A DNA stretch of 64,000 nt from Glycine soja (GCF_004193775.1 NC_041016.1:38982547-39046546); one strand, 5' to 3'; positions 1 to 10,766 are shown, counted from the stretch's first letter. Program-made: numbers and translations. The notes: a model not told the origin generated them from the letters alone.

Positions 1-990
1 GTCAAACAAGATGCTGAAAACCTGATGATAGCACAGATATATGTTGATGACATTGTGTTTGGAGGGATGTCGAATGAGATGCTTCGACATTTTGTCCAAC
101 AGATGCAATCTGAATTTGAGATGAGTCTTGTTGGAGAGCTGACTTACTTTCTGGGACTCCAAGTGAAGCAGATGGAAGACTCCATATTCCTCTCACAAAG
201 CAAGTATGCAAAGAACATTGTCAAGAAGTTTGGGATGGAAAATGCCAGCCATAAAAGAACACCTGCACCTACTCACTTGAAGCTGTCAAAAGATGAAGCT
301 GGCACCAGTGTTGATCAAAGTCTGTACAGAAGCATGATTGGGAGCTTACTATATTTAACAGCTAGCAGACCTGACATCACCTATGCAGTAGGTGTTTGTG
401 CAAGATATCAAGTCAATCCTAAGATTAGTCACTTGAATCAAGTAAAGAGAATTCTGAAATATGTAAATGGCACCAGTGACTATGGGATTATGTACTGTCA
501 TTGTTCAGATTCAATGCTGGTTGGGTATTGTGATGCTGATTGGGCTGGAAGTGCAGATGACAGAAAAAGCACTTCTGGTGGATGTTTCTATTTGGGAACC
601 AATCTTATTTCATGGTTCAGCAAGAAGCAGAACTGTGTGTCCCTATCTACTGCAGAAGCAGAGTATATTGCAGCAGGAAGCAGCTGTTCACAACTAGTTT
701 GGATGAAGCAGATGCTCAAGGAGTACAATGTCGAACAAGATGTCATGACATTGTACTGTGACAACTTGAGTGCTATTAATATTTCTAAAAATCCTGTTCA
801 ACACAGCAGAACCAAGCACATTGACATTAGACATCACTATATCAGAGATCTTGTTGATGATAAAGTTATCACACTGGAGCATGTTGACACTGAGGAACAA
901 ATAGCAGATATTTTCACAAAGGCATTGGATGCAAATCAGTTTGAAAAACTGAGGGGCAAGCTGGGCATTTGTGTGCTAGAGGATTTATAG
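1..990 (+). CDS. SIRE1-A pol fragment: end of reverse transcriptase plus RNase H
   Basis: The frame is open from base 1 to the TAG at 988-990, about 329 residues; the start of the polyprotein is off the left edge. The YVDD catalytic box of reverse transcriptase lies near the beginning (bases 40-51), followed by the connection region with [10 protein letters not shown]. The copia RNase H domain follows, with [19 protein letters not shown] and [10 protein letters not shown] motifs. It is nearly identical to residues 1,250-1,577 of the copy B polyprotein. No frameshift is visible. The product would copy element RNA into DNA and degrade the RNA strand inside cytoplasmic virus-like particles. The stop codon sits in a read-through context, so some product may extend into the env-like frame. 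Confidence 0.93.
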   Translation, partial: VKQDAENLMIAQIYVDDIVFGGMSNEMLRHFVQQMQSEFEMSLVGELTYFLGLQVKQMEDSIFLSQSKYAKNIVKKFGMENASHKRTPAPTHLKLSKDEAGTSVDQSLYRSMIGSLLYLTASRPDITYAVGVCARYQVNPKISHLNQVKRILKYVNGTSDYGIMYCHCSDSMLVGYCDADWAGSADDRKSTSGGCFYLGTNLISWFSKKQNCVSLSTAEAEYIAAGSSCSQLVWMKQMLKEYNVEQDVMTLYCDNLSAINISKNPVQHSRTKHIDIRHHYIRDLVDDKVITLEHVDTEEQIADIFTKALDANQFEKLRGKLGICVLEDL

Positions 991-996
991 CAATTA
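988..996 (+). promoter_or_regulatory. UAG stop-codon read-through site between pol and env-like frame (copy A)
   Basis: The pol stop TAG is followed by CAA TTA, which fits the tobamovirus-type leaky context UAG-CAR-YYA. The next 39 codons are open and run in the same frame into the env-like protein. Stop-codon suppression has been reported for SIRE1, so this is an expected element; its use here is inferred. Confidence 0.8.
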
Positions 997-1182
997 CTGT
1001 TATCTGAACGTGCTCAAACGTTAATAGCGCGTTCTCTACTGGGCCAAAACAAATTCGACCGTTGCTTCACACGTCCCTCTACATTCCTCATTCAAACTCA
1101 TATTTTAGTGGTAATCTCGTTTTCAGCATTCCCTAACAGCTCTCAGAGATTTACGAAACCATTCCAAAGGCTCTGCTTCTCC

Positions 1183-3015
1183 ATGGCTACCTCACCAAAA
1201 GAAACTTCAGCTCCTGGTTCACCATCTGTACCATCATCTCCATCATCCACCAAAGCACCATCAAACCAGGAACAACCAGAATTCAATATCCAACCCATAC
1301 AAATGATTCCTGGTCAAGCCCCTGCTCCTGAGAAACTGGTCCCCAAAAGACAACAGGGAGTGAAGATTTCTGAAAACCCTAGCCTTGCAACAAGTCCTAG
1401 GGAAGTAGACACGGAGATGGACAAGAAGATCCGCAGTATTGTGAGTAGCATTTTGAAAAATGCTTTTGTCCCTGATGCTGATGAAGATGTTCCAACATCT
1501 TCCACCCCAAATGTTTCTGTCCCTGATGCTGATAAAGATGTTCCAACATCTTCCACCCCAAATGCTGAAGTCCTCTCTTCATCCAGTAAAGAGGAATCAA
1601 CAGAGGAAGAGGAACAAGCCACAGAGGAGACCCCTGCACCAAGGGCACCAGAACCTGCTCCAGGTGACCTCATTGACCTAGAAGAAGTAGAATCTGATGA
1701 GGAACCCATTGTCAACAAGTTGGCACCTGGCATTGCAGAAAGATTACAAAGCCGAAAAGGAAAAACCCCCATTAAGAGGTCTGGACGAATCAAAACTATG
1801 GCACAGAAGAAGAGCACTCCAATCACTCCTACCACATCCAGATGGAGCAAAGTTGCAATCCCTTCCAAGAAGAGGAAAGAAATTTCCTCATCTGATTCTG
1901 ATGATGATGTCGAACTAGATGTTCCCGACATCAAGAGGGCCAAGACATCAGGGAAAAAGGTGCCTGGAAATGTCCCTGATGCACCATTGGACAACATCTC
2001 ATTCCACTCCATTGGCAATGTTGAAAGGTGGAAATTTGTATATCAACTCAGACTTGCTGTAGAGAGAGAACTGGGAAGAGATGCCTTGGATTGCAAGGAG
2101 ATTATGGACCTCATCAAGGCTGCTGGACTGCTGAAAACAGTCACCAAGTTGGGAGATTGTTATGAAAGCCTAGTCAGGGAATTCATTGTCAACATTCCCT
2201 CTGACATAACTAACCGAAAGAGTGATGAGTATCAGAAAGTGTTTGTCATAGGAAAATGTGTTAGATTCTCCCCTGCTGTAATCAACAAATACCTGGGCAG
2301 ACCAACTGAAGGAGTGGTGGATATTGCTGTGTCTGAGCATCGAATTGCCAAGGAAATCACTGCCAAACAAGTCCAGCATTGGCCAAAGAAAGGGAAGCTT
2401 TCTGCAGGGAAGCTAAGTGTGAAGTATGCAATCCTGCACAGGATTGGCGCTGCAAACTGGGTACCCACCAATCATACTTCCACTGTTGCCACAGGTTTGG
2501 GTAAATTTCTGTATGCTGTTGGAACCAAGTCCAAATTTAATTTTGGAAACTATATTTTTGATCAAACTGTTAAGCATTCAGAATCCTTTGCTGTCAAATT
2601 ACCCATTGCCTTCCCAACTGTATTGTGTGGCATTATGTTGAGTCAACATCCCAATATTTTAAACTACACTGACTATGTGAAGAAGAGAGAATCTGCTCTA
2701 TCCCTGCATTACAAACTGTTTGAGGGGACACATGTCCCAGACATTGTCTCGACATCAGGGAAAGCTGCTGCTTCAGGTGCTGTGTCCAAGGATGCTTTGA
2801 TTGCTGAACTCAAGGACACATGCAAGGTGCTGGAAGTAACCATCAAAGCCACCACAGAGAAGAAAGTGGAGCTGGAACGCCTGATCAAAAGACTCTCAGA
2901 CAGTGGCATTGATGATGGTGAAGCAGCTGAGGAAGAAGAAGAAGCAGCTGAGGAAGAGGAAGATGCAGCAGAGGATACTGAATCAGATGATGATGATTCT
3001 GAAGCCACCCCATGA
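1183..3015 (+). CDS. SIRE1-A envelope-like protein
   Basis: The frame encodes about 610 residues from the first ATG, and is open back to the pol stop in the same frame, so it can also be made as a pol fusion. The N-terminal third is rich in Pro, Ser, Thr and acidic residues and contains a 15-residue tandem repeat beginning VPDAD. A basic patch with SKKRKE follows. The middle (about residues 270-520) resembles the putative plant transposon protein domain found in env-like frames of several plant retroelements. The C-terminus has a probable coiled coil and ends in Glu/Asp-rich repeats. No clear membrane span or signal peptide is visible, so envelope is a positional name and the biochemical role is unknown. 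It has 8 fewer acidic-tail residues than copy B. Confidence 0.85.
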   Translation: MATSPKETSAPGSPSVPSSPSSTKAPSNQEQPEFNIQPIQMIPGQAPAPEKLVPKRQQGVKISENPSLATSPREVDTEMDKKIRSIVSSILKNAFVPDADEDVPTSSTPNVSVPDADKDVPTSSTPNAEVLSSSSKEESTEEEEQATEETPAPRAPEPAPGDLIDLEEVESDEEPIVNKLAPGIAERLQSRKGKTPIKRSGRIKTMAQKKSTPITPTTSRWSKVAIPSKKRKEISSSDSDDDVELDVPDIKRAKTSGKKVPGNVPDAPLDNISFHSIGNVERWKFVYQLRLAVERELGRDALDCKEIMDLIKAAGLLKTVTKLGDCYESLVREFIVNIPSDITNRKSDEYQKVFVIGKCVRFSPAVINKYLGRPTEGVVDIAVSEHRIAKEITAKQVQHWPKKGKLSAGKLSVKYAILHRIGAANWVPTNHTSTVATGLGKFLYAVGTKSKFNFGNYIFDQTVKHSESFAVKLPIAFPTVLCGIMLSQHPNILNYTDYVKKRESALSLHYKLFEGTHVPDIVSTSGKAAASGAVSKDALIAELKDTCKVLEVTIKATTEKKVELERLIKRLSDSGIDDGEAAEEEEEAAEEEEDAAEDTESDDDDSEATP

Positions 3016-3608
3016 CCATCAGACCTTTATTTTTGCTTTTTAGCTATAGGGGCATGTCCCTTTGAACAATGGATCACTATTGGTCTGTAATATTTGCACC
3101 TTAAGTACATGCATTCTACTTTTGTCAAATTCTGTCTAAAAAGGGGGAGTAATGGTATTATGCATGATTTTGAGTAGTAGGATACTATGTATGCAATAGT
3201 AGTATTATGCATGATTTATGATTTTGAGAAGTAGGATACGATGTATGCATGATTCATGATTTTGAGGGGGAGTTGTATGGGAGACTGCTGCTGCTGATGA
3301 TGACTGATGTCACATGAGATGTCTTGACATCCTGGAAAAGACTAGTAGCTGATAGAAGATGCTGCAGTGAACTGCTTCACAGCAGTAGGAGCATGGAGAC
3401 AGGGGGAGCAGAAAGCTGATGTCACGTGAGATGTCTTGACATCCTGGAAACGACTTGCAACTTGCAGAATTTTGCTGTCGCCACTACAGATACCGCTGTG
3501 CTTGATTACTCTGATAATGAAAGTTGCTGATCCCACTTGCATAACTGCTCGTACCTGCTCAGGAAGTGTCTAAGTATGTTTTAGACAAAATTTGCCAAAG
3601 GGGGAGAT
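3016..3608 (+). other. SIRE1-A 3' untranslated region with polypurine tract
   Basis: No gene is seen here. The stretch contains several aagggggag or gagggggag tracts (near 3,139, 3,264, 3,400 and 3,597). The last, at 3,597-3,606, touches the LTR and is the expected polypurine primer for plus-strand DNA synthesis. Repeated gatgtc and gacatc hexamers arranged as dyads are also present, for example near 3,318-3,333 and 3,428-3,443. Confidence 0.75.
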
Positions 3609-4696
3609 TGTTAGTGCTTAGCTTTACTGAGTTTTAAAAGATTGGCTAAAATTTTGTTAAAACATAAGCACTTAGACAATGAAGGAAAGCTGGAGTTGCT
3701 GCACATGATGTCCAACATTATGTCAAGGAATCAGATCGGGCTGCACAATGCACAAGGCAAGATAAAATGTCAAATGAAGAATTGAAGCTGCAGGATCCAC
3801 GATGTCGGATACAATGTCCAGGACATCCTGCCCGAAAATACTGGACACATAAATCTGTCAAATGAAGAATTGAAGCTGCAGGATCCACGATGTCGGATAC
3901 AATGTCCAGGACATCCTGCCCGAAAATACTGGACACATAAATCTGTTATATCTTTAACAGATTAATGTGCAGTTAGCAACAGATTAGACGATCTATCTTT
4001 TGGAACGAATTAAAAGATAATTAAAGTTCGAATTACAAACTAGAAGAGTTCGTTCAGGGATTAAAGATTAAAGATAAAAACTAAAAGATCAAACTTTATC
4101 TTTTAGATCTTTAAGTGCAGATTTTTCAGGAGAATGATAGATCTCATCCAGCGCAAGTTGTTGCAGCCCAGATACGCACACTGCTATATAAACATGAAGG
4201 CTGCACGAGTTTTCTACCAAGTCCGGGATTGAAGAGTTATTTTGTGAGTTTTGGGACTTGAGTGTTTTGTGAGCCACCTTGGTGTTACCCTAACATCAAG
4301 TGTTGGACCTGAGTGTGTAGAGTTTATCTCTTTTGTTCAGAGAGCAATCTCTGGTATGTCTTTGATTTATTTGTAAACACGGGAGAGTGATTGAGAGGGA
4401 GTGAGAGGGGTTCTCATATCTAAGAGTGGCTCTTAGGTAGAGGTTGCACGGGTAGTGGTTAGGTGAGAAGGTTGTAAACAGTGGCTGTTAGATCTTCGAA
4501 CTAACACTATTTTAGTGGATTTCCTCCCTGGCTTGGTAGCCCCCAGATGTAGGTGACGTTGCACCGAACTGGGTTAACAATTCTCTTGTGTTATTTACTT
4601 GTTTAATCTGTTCATACTGTCAAATATAATCTGCATGTTCTGAAGCATGATGTCGTGACATCCGGTACGACATCTGTCATTGGTATCAGAATTTCA
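3609..4696 (+). repeat. SIRE1-A 3' LTR
   Basis: The LTR starts TGTTAGTGCTTAGC and ends GAATTTCA, and is 1,088 bp. It aligns with the two copy B LTRs. A TATA box (TATATAAA) is at 4,185-4,192. Upstream, in the presumed U3, an 88-bp unit containing a gatgtc/gacatc dyad is present twice (starts near 3,781 and 3,869), whereas copy B has three units of 77 bp. Copy A carries one unit of the 20-bp gttgatctctagtgtgtaga-type repeat seen two and three times in the copy B LTRs. Confidence 0.92.
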
Positions 4697-5105
4697 AGAT
4701 TCTTCCGAGAAGCCACCAAGTATGTTTGGGATAACCATATTCTTTTTCGTATTGGTGGTGACAATTTGTTAAGACGATGTGTAACAAAGGGAGAAAAAGC
4801 TAGCATACTTTGGCATTGCCATAAAACTCATTATATGGAGCCACTTTAACAGAGAAAGAACAACTGCAAAGATCCTTCAAGCTGGATTCTATTGGCCTAC
4901 ACTCTTCAAAGATGCTCATAACCATGCACGATCATGCGACAACTATCAATGAACTGGCAAACTATCTAGATGACATGAAATGACATTACATAACATGTAG
5001 GAGGTAGAAGTCTTTGATTGTTGGGGAATTGATTTTGTCGGTCCCTTACCATCCTCGGGTGACAACGAATATATCTTGGTAGTGGTGGACTATGTCTTAA
5101 AGTGG
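4697..5105 (+). pseudogene. Y integrase, first fragment (zinc-binding region and start of catalytic core)
   Basis: Translation shows ATKYVWDNHILFRIG and LLRRCVT followed, after frame breaks, by [19 protein letters not shown] and LVVVDYV. These are typical of the HHCC region and the first catalytic Asp region of Athila/Calypso-type integrase. Several stops and a frameshift interrupt it. It ends at the agtgg duplicated on X insertion; the continuation is at 33,398. Confidence 0.8.
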
Positions 5106-5321
5106 TGTTAGTCGGTGAATACGACTAACTTCTATGTATAAAACTTGTCTAAATTGTATCAAACTCTTCCAATTTATGGTTATTTTGTAGTGTTATAAGT
5201 ATTTTCTGTTAAGTATAGGTAATAAATACTTAGTACTTCCGTTTTGTGTTTTTAATAATCATTTTCTCTCAATTTCAGGTTAATTAGGCAAGCTTTGAAA
5301 AGTGTAGTTTTTCACCATCTC
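5106..5321 (+). repeat. X 5' LTR, left part
   Basis: This part begins TGTTAGTCGGTGAATACGAC and aligns with 31,978-32,190 of the 3' LTR. It is cut at atctc, where element Z inserted. The LTR resumes at 13,677. Confidence 0.88.
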
Positions 5322-6304
5322 TGATGTAAGCTCCATTGGAACTTGTAGGCCTAGGATCTTCTTCATCAATGGATTCCTTTGCTTCATGGAAGATGAATGG
5401 CAGCGGAATGGAGAAAGAAGAGAGGGAGGAGATGCCACTTCAAGGAGAAGATGAGTCTAGAAGAAGCTCACCACCATAAGAGGCCATGGATAAGAGCTTG
5501 GAGGAAGAAAGAGATGAATGAAGGGAGAGGAAGAGAAGAGCACAAAATTTTGTGCCCTAAAAGAGCTTTGAAATTAAGTTTAATATTCAAATGATCAAAG
5601 TTCCAAAAAATGTATACACATGACCTCTATTTATAGCCTAAGTGTCACACAAAATTGGAGGGAAATTTGAATTTCAATTCAAATTTCACTTGAATTTGAA
5701 ATTGAATTTGTGGAGACAAACTTTGGAGCCAAAATTTCACTAATTATGATTAGTGAATTTTTGTTATGGTTCAGCCCACTAATCCAAGATCAATTCCAAG
5801 ATTCTCCACTAAGTGTGCTTATGTATCATGAGGCATGTAAAGCATGAAGGACATGCACAAAGTGTGACTATATGATGCGGCAATGGGGTGTAGTAAGCAA
5901 ATGCTCACCTCCCCTTCTAATATTTAATTGGATTGGGCTTCTACCAATTCAATTAAATTCATTTCCAACCACACACATCAAATATTCACTTAATTCATGT
6001 GAAATTACATAACTACCCCTAACACAAAAACTAGTCTAGGTGCCCTAAAATACAAGGGCTAAAAAATCCTATATTTCTAGGGTACCTTAGCTACATTATG
6101 GAGCCCTAAATACAAGGACCAAATATAATGACATCTTAGTCTAATATGTACAAAGATAATTGGACCCAATGGCCCATGGGCTCAGAAATCTACCCTAAGG
6201 TTCATGAGAACCCTAGGGCCTTCTTCAGCAGCTCTAGCCCAATCTCTTGGAGCCTCTTGCTGATGGCTCTAGTGATTGGTCCCTTCCTAGGGAGGATTGC
6301 ATCA
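5322..6304 (-). repeat. Z 3' LTR (left copy)
   Basis: In window orientation it begins TGATGTAAGCTCC and ends GGATTGCATCA. It is near identical to 12,687-13,671 with scattered substitutions, clearly more diverged than the SIRE1-B pair. The integrase frame runs about 100 bp into this LTR. Confidence 0.9.
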
Positions 6305-7189
6305 TCCCCTTCCCCTTGAAGAGGATTTGACCTCAAATCTGTTAGTTCCTCCTCCTCAATATCAGCTCCACCTGCAAAAGGAATTAAATCAAAAATGTTA
6401 AAAGTGGTGTTGACTCCATACTCTTCTGGGAGGTCCAACCTATAGGCATTGTTATTGATCCTCTCCAAAACTTGAAAAGGTCCATCCCCTCTAGGGCTAA
6501 GCTTGGATTTCCTTTTAGTAGGGAATCTATCCTTCCTAAGATGGAGCCAAACCCAGTCACCGTCATTAAGAACTAGCTCTTTTCTTCCTCTATTGCCTTT
6601 AGTTGAATACACCTTTGTTTGGTTCTCTATTTGGTTCTTAACCCTCTCATGCAACTTCATTACAAACTTTGACATAGATTCCCCTTCTTTATGTATAAAA
6701 GAAGTGTCCAGTGGGAGGGAAATGAGGTCTAACGGTGTTAGGGGATTGAACCCATAGACAACCTCAAAAAGGGATTGCTTAGTGGTTCTATGAACCCCCC
6801 TGTTGTAGGCAAATTCTACATGAGGAAGATACTCATCCCAAGACTTATGGTTGCCTTTCAGAAGAGCCCTTAAAAGAGTGGATAAATACCTATTCACTAC
6901 CATGGAGTCTAACAACTTCCCTGAAAAAAAGTTTTGAGATGTGGGAAACATCATCCACCTTGTGGCATGGTATAAAGTGTGCCATCTTGCTAAACCTATC
7001 CACTACCACAAAGATAGAGTCTACACCTCTTTGGGTTCTAGGAAGCCCAAGGACAAAGTCCATACTAATGTCTACCCAAGGTGCAGAGGGGATGGGTAAA
7101 GGTGTGTATAGCCCATGAGGCATCACCCTAGACTTGGCTTGTAAACAAGCCACACACCTAGTGCAATGCTTATGGACATCTTTCTTCAT
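6202..7189 (-). pseudogene. Z integrase, internally deleted and frameshifted
   Basis: The piece 6,890-7,189 encodes the zinc-binding end ([13 protein letters not shown]) and the first catalytic Asp region ([24 protein letters not shown]). The piece 6,202-6,954 encodes the later part (STLLRALLKGNHKSWDEYLP) and the C-terminal region with GPFQVLERINNNAY and GPITRAISKRLQE. The stretch that should lie between, carrying the second catalytic Asp and the Glu, is missing, and the join shifts frame. The enzyme could not work. Confidence 0.88.
6305..6320 (-). promoter_or_regulatory. Z polypurine tract
   Basis: On the minus strand a purine run (aaggggaagggga) directly precedes the 3' LTR. This is the expected plus-strand primer site. 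Confidence 0.75.
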
Positions 7190-9209
7190 ATGGGGCCAAT
7201 AAAACTATTTTTTGAGTAAGACAAGGGTCTTGTCTATCCCAAAGTGGCCCATGAGCCCACCCTCGTGGCTCTCTTTCACAAGTAATTTCCTAATGGATCC
7301 TTGGGGTATGCAAAGCTTTCCCTCTTTGAACAAATACCCCTCAACCAAATAGAATCCATCTTGGGCCTTTTTCCCATAACTCTCGTAAATGGGAGAGAAA
7401 TGTTAATCTAAATCATACAAGTCCCTAATATTATCAAATCCTAAAATTTGGGCTCCTAGGGAGCAAAACAATGTGTGTCTCTTAGAGAGGGCATCAGCTA
7501 CCTCATTTGTTGTTCCCTTTTTGTATTTGATAACATGTGGAAATTGCTCAAGGTATTCTACCCATTTTTCATGCCTCTTGTTTAACTTGCTTTGCCCTCT
7601 AATGTACTTAAGTGATTGATGATCACTATGAATGATAAATGACTTGGAAACAAGGTAATGTTCCCAAGTTTAGAGGGCTCTTATTAAGGCATACAGCTCT
7701 TTATCATAGGTGGGGTAGTTGAGGGGTGGCACTATGAAGTTTTTCACTAAAATAAGCAATAGGGTGCCCACCTTGTAACAATACAGCTCCAACTCCCACT
7801 TCAGAGGCATCACATTCTAGCTCAAAAGTTTTAGAAAAGTCAAGAAGAGCTAGAACAGGTGCCTTAGTAAGCTTTTCTTTGAGCAAAGCAAAGGCTTGCT
7901 CTTGTTTTTCACCCCAGGTAAATGTCACATTCTTCTTCACTAGCTCATTGAGAGGTGATGAAATTGTAGAGAAATTAGGAACAAACCTTCTATAGAAGCT
8001 TGCTAACCCATGGAAGCTCCTAATATCTCCCACACTTTTTGGGGTAGGCCATTCTTGGATGGCCTTGATTTTCTCAAGGTCCACTTGGACCCCATTTCTA
8101 CCAACTACAAAACCTAAGAAAACTATACTATCTACACAAAAGGTACACTTCTCTATATTTGCATAGAGGGTGTTTTTCCTAAGGACTGAAAGAACTTGCC
8201 TGAGATGTCCTAAGTGATCATCTAGGCTCCTACTGTACACTAAAATATCATCAAAATAAACAACTATAAATCTACCTATGAAATCCCTTAAGACATGATG
8301 CATAAGCCTCATAAAGGTGCTTGGTGCATTAGTGAGCCCAAAAGGCATCACTAGCCATTCATATAAACCAAACTTGGTCTTGAAAGCGATTTTCCACTCC
8401 CCACCCTTTTTCATCTTGATTTGGTGATAACCACTTTTAAGATCAATTTTCGAAAAGATATTGGCACCATGCAACTCATCAAGCAAATCATCAAGTCTAG
8501 GAATAGGGTGCCTATACTTTATAGTGATGTTGTTGATGGCCCTGCAATCTGTACACATTCTCCACGTACCATCCTTTTTGGGCCCCAACAACACTGGCAC
8601 AACACATGGGCTTAGGCTCTCTTGGACCCAGCCCTTTTCCAACAATTCTTTAACCTGAGACTCTATCTCCTTAGTCTCCTGAGGGTTAGTCCTATAGGCT
8701 GGCCTATTTGGAAGGCTTGCTCCTGGGACTAAATCAATTTGGTGTTCTATTCCCTTTAAAGGAGGTAGCCCAGGGGGTATCTCTATGGGAAATATATCAC
8801 CAAATTCATGTAAGAGTTCTTGGATCTTTGGGGGTAAGGTCTCAAATGTAGGAATTGTGGTAGTGCTAAGGGATGTTTCCCTTGATAGGAGAAGGTAGAA
8901 AGATTGTTTAAGAAGGAGTGCTCTTTTAATATCACCTTTTGTTGCAAAATGATTTTCCTTCTTAACAATCTTCTTGGAGGAATCCTTTTCCTCTTTTTCC
9001 TTCCCCTTGACCTTTGAAGACAAGGCCTTACTATCCTTCTTTTTCTTTTGTTTTTCTAGTTTTTCTTCCTCATCCCTCTTATCTTTCATAGTTAGTTGAT
9101 CTTTGGCCACCTGTGAAGGTGTTTGGGGATGCAACACAAATTTAGTGCCAAGATGGGTGAGGGTAATCTCATTAGTTAGGCCATTGTAAATGATCTTCCT
9201 ATCAAATTG
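7190..9209 (-). pseudogene. Z pol: end of protease region, reverse transcriptase, RNase H (broken)
   Basis: An uninterrupted stretch from about 9,209 down to 7,704 encodes a Lys-rich linker and the gypsy reverse transcriptase: VPVLLGPKKDGTWRMCTD, HPIPRLDDLLDEL, FSKIDLKSGYHQI, MPFGLTNAPSTFMRLM and the YFDD box (VVYFDDILVYS). RNase H starts with LECDASEVGVGAVL. Around 7,720 a frameshift occurs, followed by a nonsense codon where homologues have Gln. The rest of RNase H (IIHSDHQSLKYI, VADALS) is readable to about 7,430 in the other frame. A further degraded link leads to integrase. Confidence 0.9.
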
Positions 9210-10766
9210 TCATGGCCTTCCTAAAAGAATATGTCCTGCCTCCATGGGAACTATATCACAATTAACTTCATCCTTATATGTCCCAATGGAGAAAGTTACC
9301 TTCACTTGTTGGTTAACTATCATTTCCCCTTGCTCATTGACCCATTGAAGTTTATAAGGTTTTGGGTGGGGAATGATAGTGAGGTTCAACTTGGAAACTA
9401 ATCTTGTGCTACAACAATTGCAACAAGATCCACTATCCACAAAGAGAAAACAAGTTTTATTTAAAATTTTGCATCTTGTATGAAAGATGTTCTCTCTTAG
9501 GGATTGAGATAGATCACAAGATTGACCTCCAAGGAGCCTTCTAACCCTTAAGAGGTCACCTTCTTCTTGGGGGTAGACTTCCTCACTAGACTCTTCACCC
9601 CTTACTTCATCTTCACTTCCACTAGAGGAAGGGCAAGAAGCAGTCTCCTCTTTACTACTATAAATTTCTTGACCCCTCATGATCATGGTTTTCTTTGTGG
9701 GGCATTGAGAGGCAATGTGACCTCTCCCAAGACATTTGAAGCATTTAATGTTGCTAGTCATTTCTTGGAAACCAGTCTTAGGGGTGTATTTCTCTATAGT
9801 CTTACCCTTATCTTCCTTGGGTTTTGAAGGTGCAGCCCCCAATATTCCATAGCCTTGGTCCTTCCTTGGATAAGAGTGAGAGACATAAGATTTTGAAGAA
9901 GGCTTTCTTTTAAGTTGTTGCTCCACTCTTATACAAAGTTGGACTAGCTCATCTAGGTCCCTATATGGAAGGAGTTCAACCTTGTCCCTTACTTCCATAT
10001 TAAGCCCACTAAGGAACCTAGCTATGCTTGTTCTTTCCTCCTCCCTAAGTCCAGCTCTTAAAAGGAGTAGTTCCATTTGTTGTCTATATTCTTCAACACT
10101 CATACTCCCTTGTCTAAGCCTTTGGAGCTTGTCCATAAGCTCCCTTTCATAGTAGGAGGGAATGTGCCTCTTCTTAAGGCCACTCTTAAGATCATTCCAA
10201 TACTCTACTGGAGCATCCTCATGAATCCTTCGTTCCCTAACAAGGGAAGTCCACCAATAGATGGCATACCCTTGAAAGCTAAGGGTAGCCAATGGAACTT
10301 TTCTCTCCTCGCTAATATGATGGCAAACAAAGAGTTGTTCAACCTTCATTTCCCAATCTAAGTAGGCCTCAACATTATCTTTTCCATGGAAATATGGGAG
10401 GCTAATGTTAACCTCTTGAGGCCTTCTATCCTTTTCTCTTCTTTGGGAGTGATGTTTAGTATGTGAACTATGGCGCCCTCTATAATAGTCGCTAAGTTCT
10501 TCACTTAAACTTTTGCAAGAGTCATGACTATTATAGGAGGCATGTTTTTCTCTTTTCATTTCTTTCATTATTTTTCTTCTTTCTTCCTCTCTTATTTTCT
10601 CTCTTTCATCTTGACTTATTTCTTCCACTCTTTTTTTACCTTTTTCTTTTCTCTCTTGTTTTTCTTTCCACAACTTAAGGGATCTCAACTCATCTAATAT
10701 CTTATACAAGGGGTCCTTAGGAGTAGAACCCTCACCATTAACACTAGATGAAGAATGAAGACTCAT
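9210..10766 (-). CDS. Z gag and start of protease
   Basis: The frame has 518 residues. The N-terminal part is strongly charged (Lys, Glu and Arg-rich, probably coiled coil), then comes a retrotransposon gag domain (DWEMKVEQLF, VPLATLSFQGYAIYWW, MDKLQRLRQGSMSVEEYR). A CCHC zinc knuckle (CFKCLGRGHIASQC) follows, and then a protease-like segment with FVDSGSCCNCCS and ILLGRP. The terminal TGA (9,210-9,212) follows GRP where related proteins continue with Trp, and the downstream frame is the same, so this is probably a TGG to TGA mutation that cuts gag from pol. ATG at 10,764-10,766 is a good start, with a long AT-rich leader upstream. Confidence 0.85.
   Translation of the reverse strand: MSLHSSSSVNGEGSTPKDPLYKILDELRSLKLWKEKQERKEKGKKRVEEISQDEREKIREEERRKIMKEMKREKHASYNSHDSCKSLSEELSDYYRGRHSSHTKHHSQRREKDRRPQEVNISLPYFHGKDNVEAYLDWEMKVEQLFVCHHISEERKVPLATLSFQGYAIYWWTSLVRERRIHEDAPVEYWNDLKSGLKKRHIPSYYERELMDKLQRLRQGSMSVEEYRQQMELLLLRAGLREEERTSIARFLSGLNMEVRDKVELLPYRDLDELVQLCIRVEQQLKRKPSSKSYVSHSYPRKDQGYGILGAAPSKPKEDKGKTIEKYTPKTGFQEMTSNIKCFKCLGRGHIASQCPTKKTMIMRGQEIYSSKEETASCPSSSGSEDEVRGEESSEEVYPQEEGDLLRVRRLLGGQSCDLSQSLRENIFHTRCKILNKTCFLFVDSGSCCNCCSTRLVSKLNLTIIPHPKPYKLQWVNEQGEMIVNQQVKVTFSIGTYKDEVNCDIVPMEAGHILLGRP

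Larger units (their letters stand above)
1..4696 (+). mobile_element. SIRE1-type Ty1/copia retrotransposon, copy A (5' end outside window)
   Basis: The segment runs from inside reverse transcriptase through RNase H, an envelope-like frame, an untranslated region with G-rich tracts, and a 3' LTR. It matches copy B (15,348-25,216) almost base for base over most of its length. After the LTR the sequence changes abruptly to gypsy integrase (element Y), so this copy inserted into Y. The bases just right of the LTR are agatt, the expected target duplication, but the left partner lies outside the window. The order pol, env-like, LTR is that described for soybean SIRE1. Confidence 0.93.

Noticed and set aside
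1314..2018. Long minus-strand open frame (234 codons) opposite the SIRE1-A env-like gene, with a similar one at 21,956-22,360 in copy B
   Set aside because: It is the complement of a Ser/Pro/Glu-biased coding frame, and compositional bias keeps the antisense frame open. No start context or homologous domain is seen.
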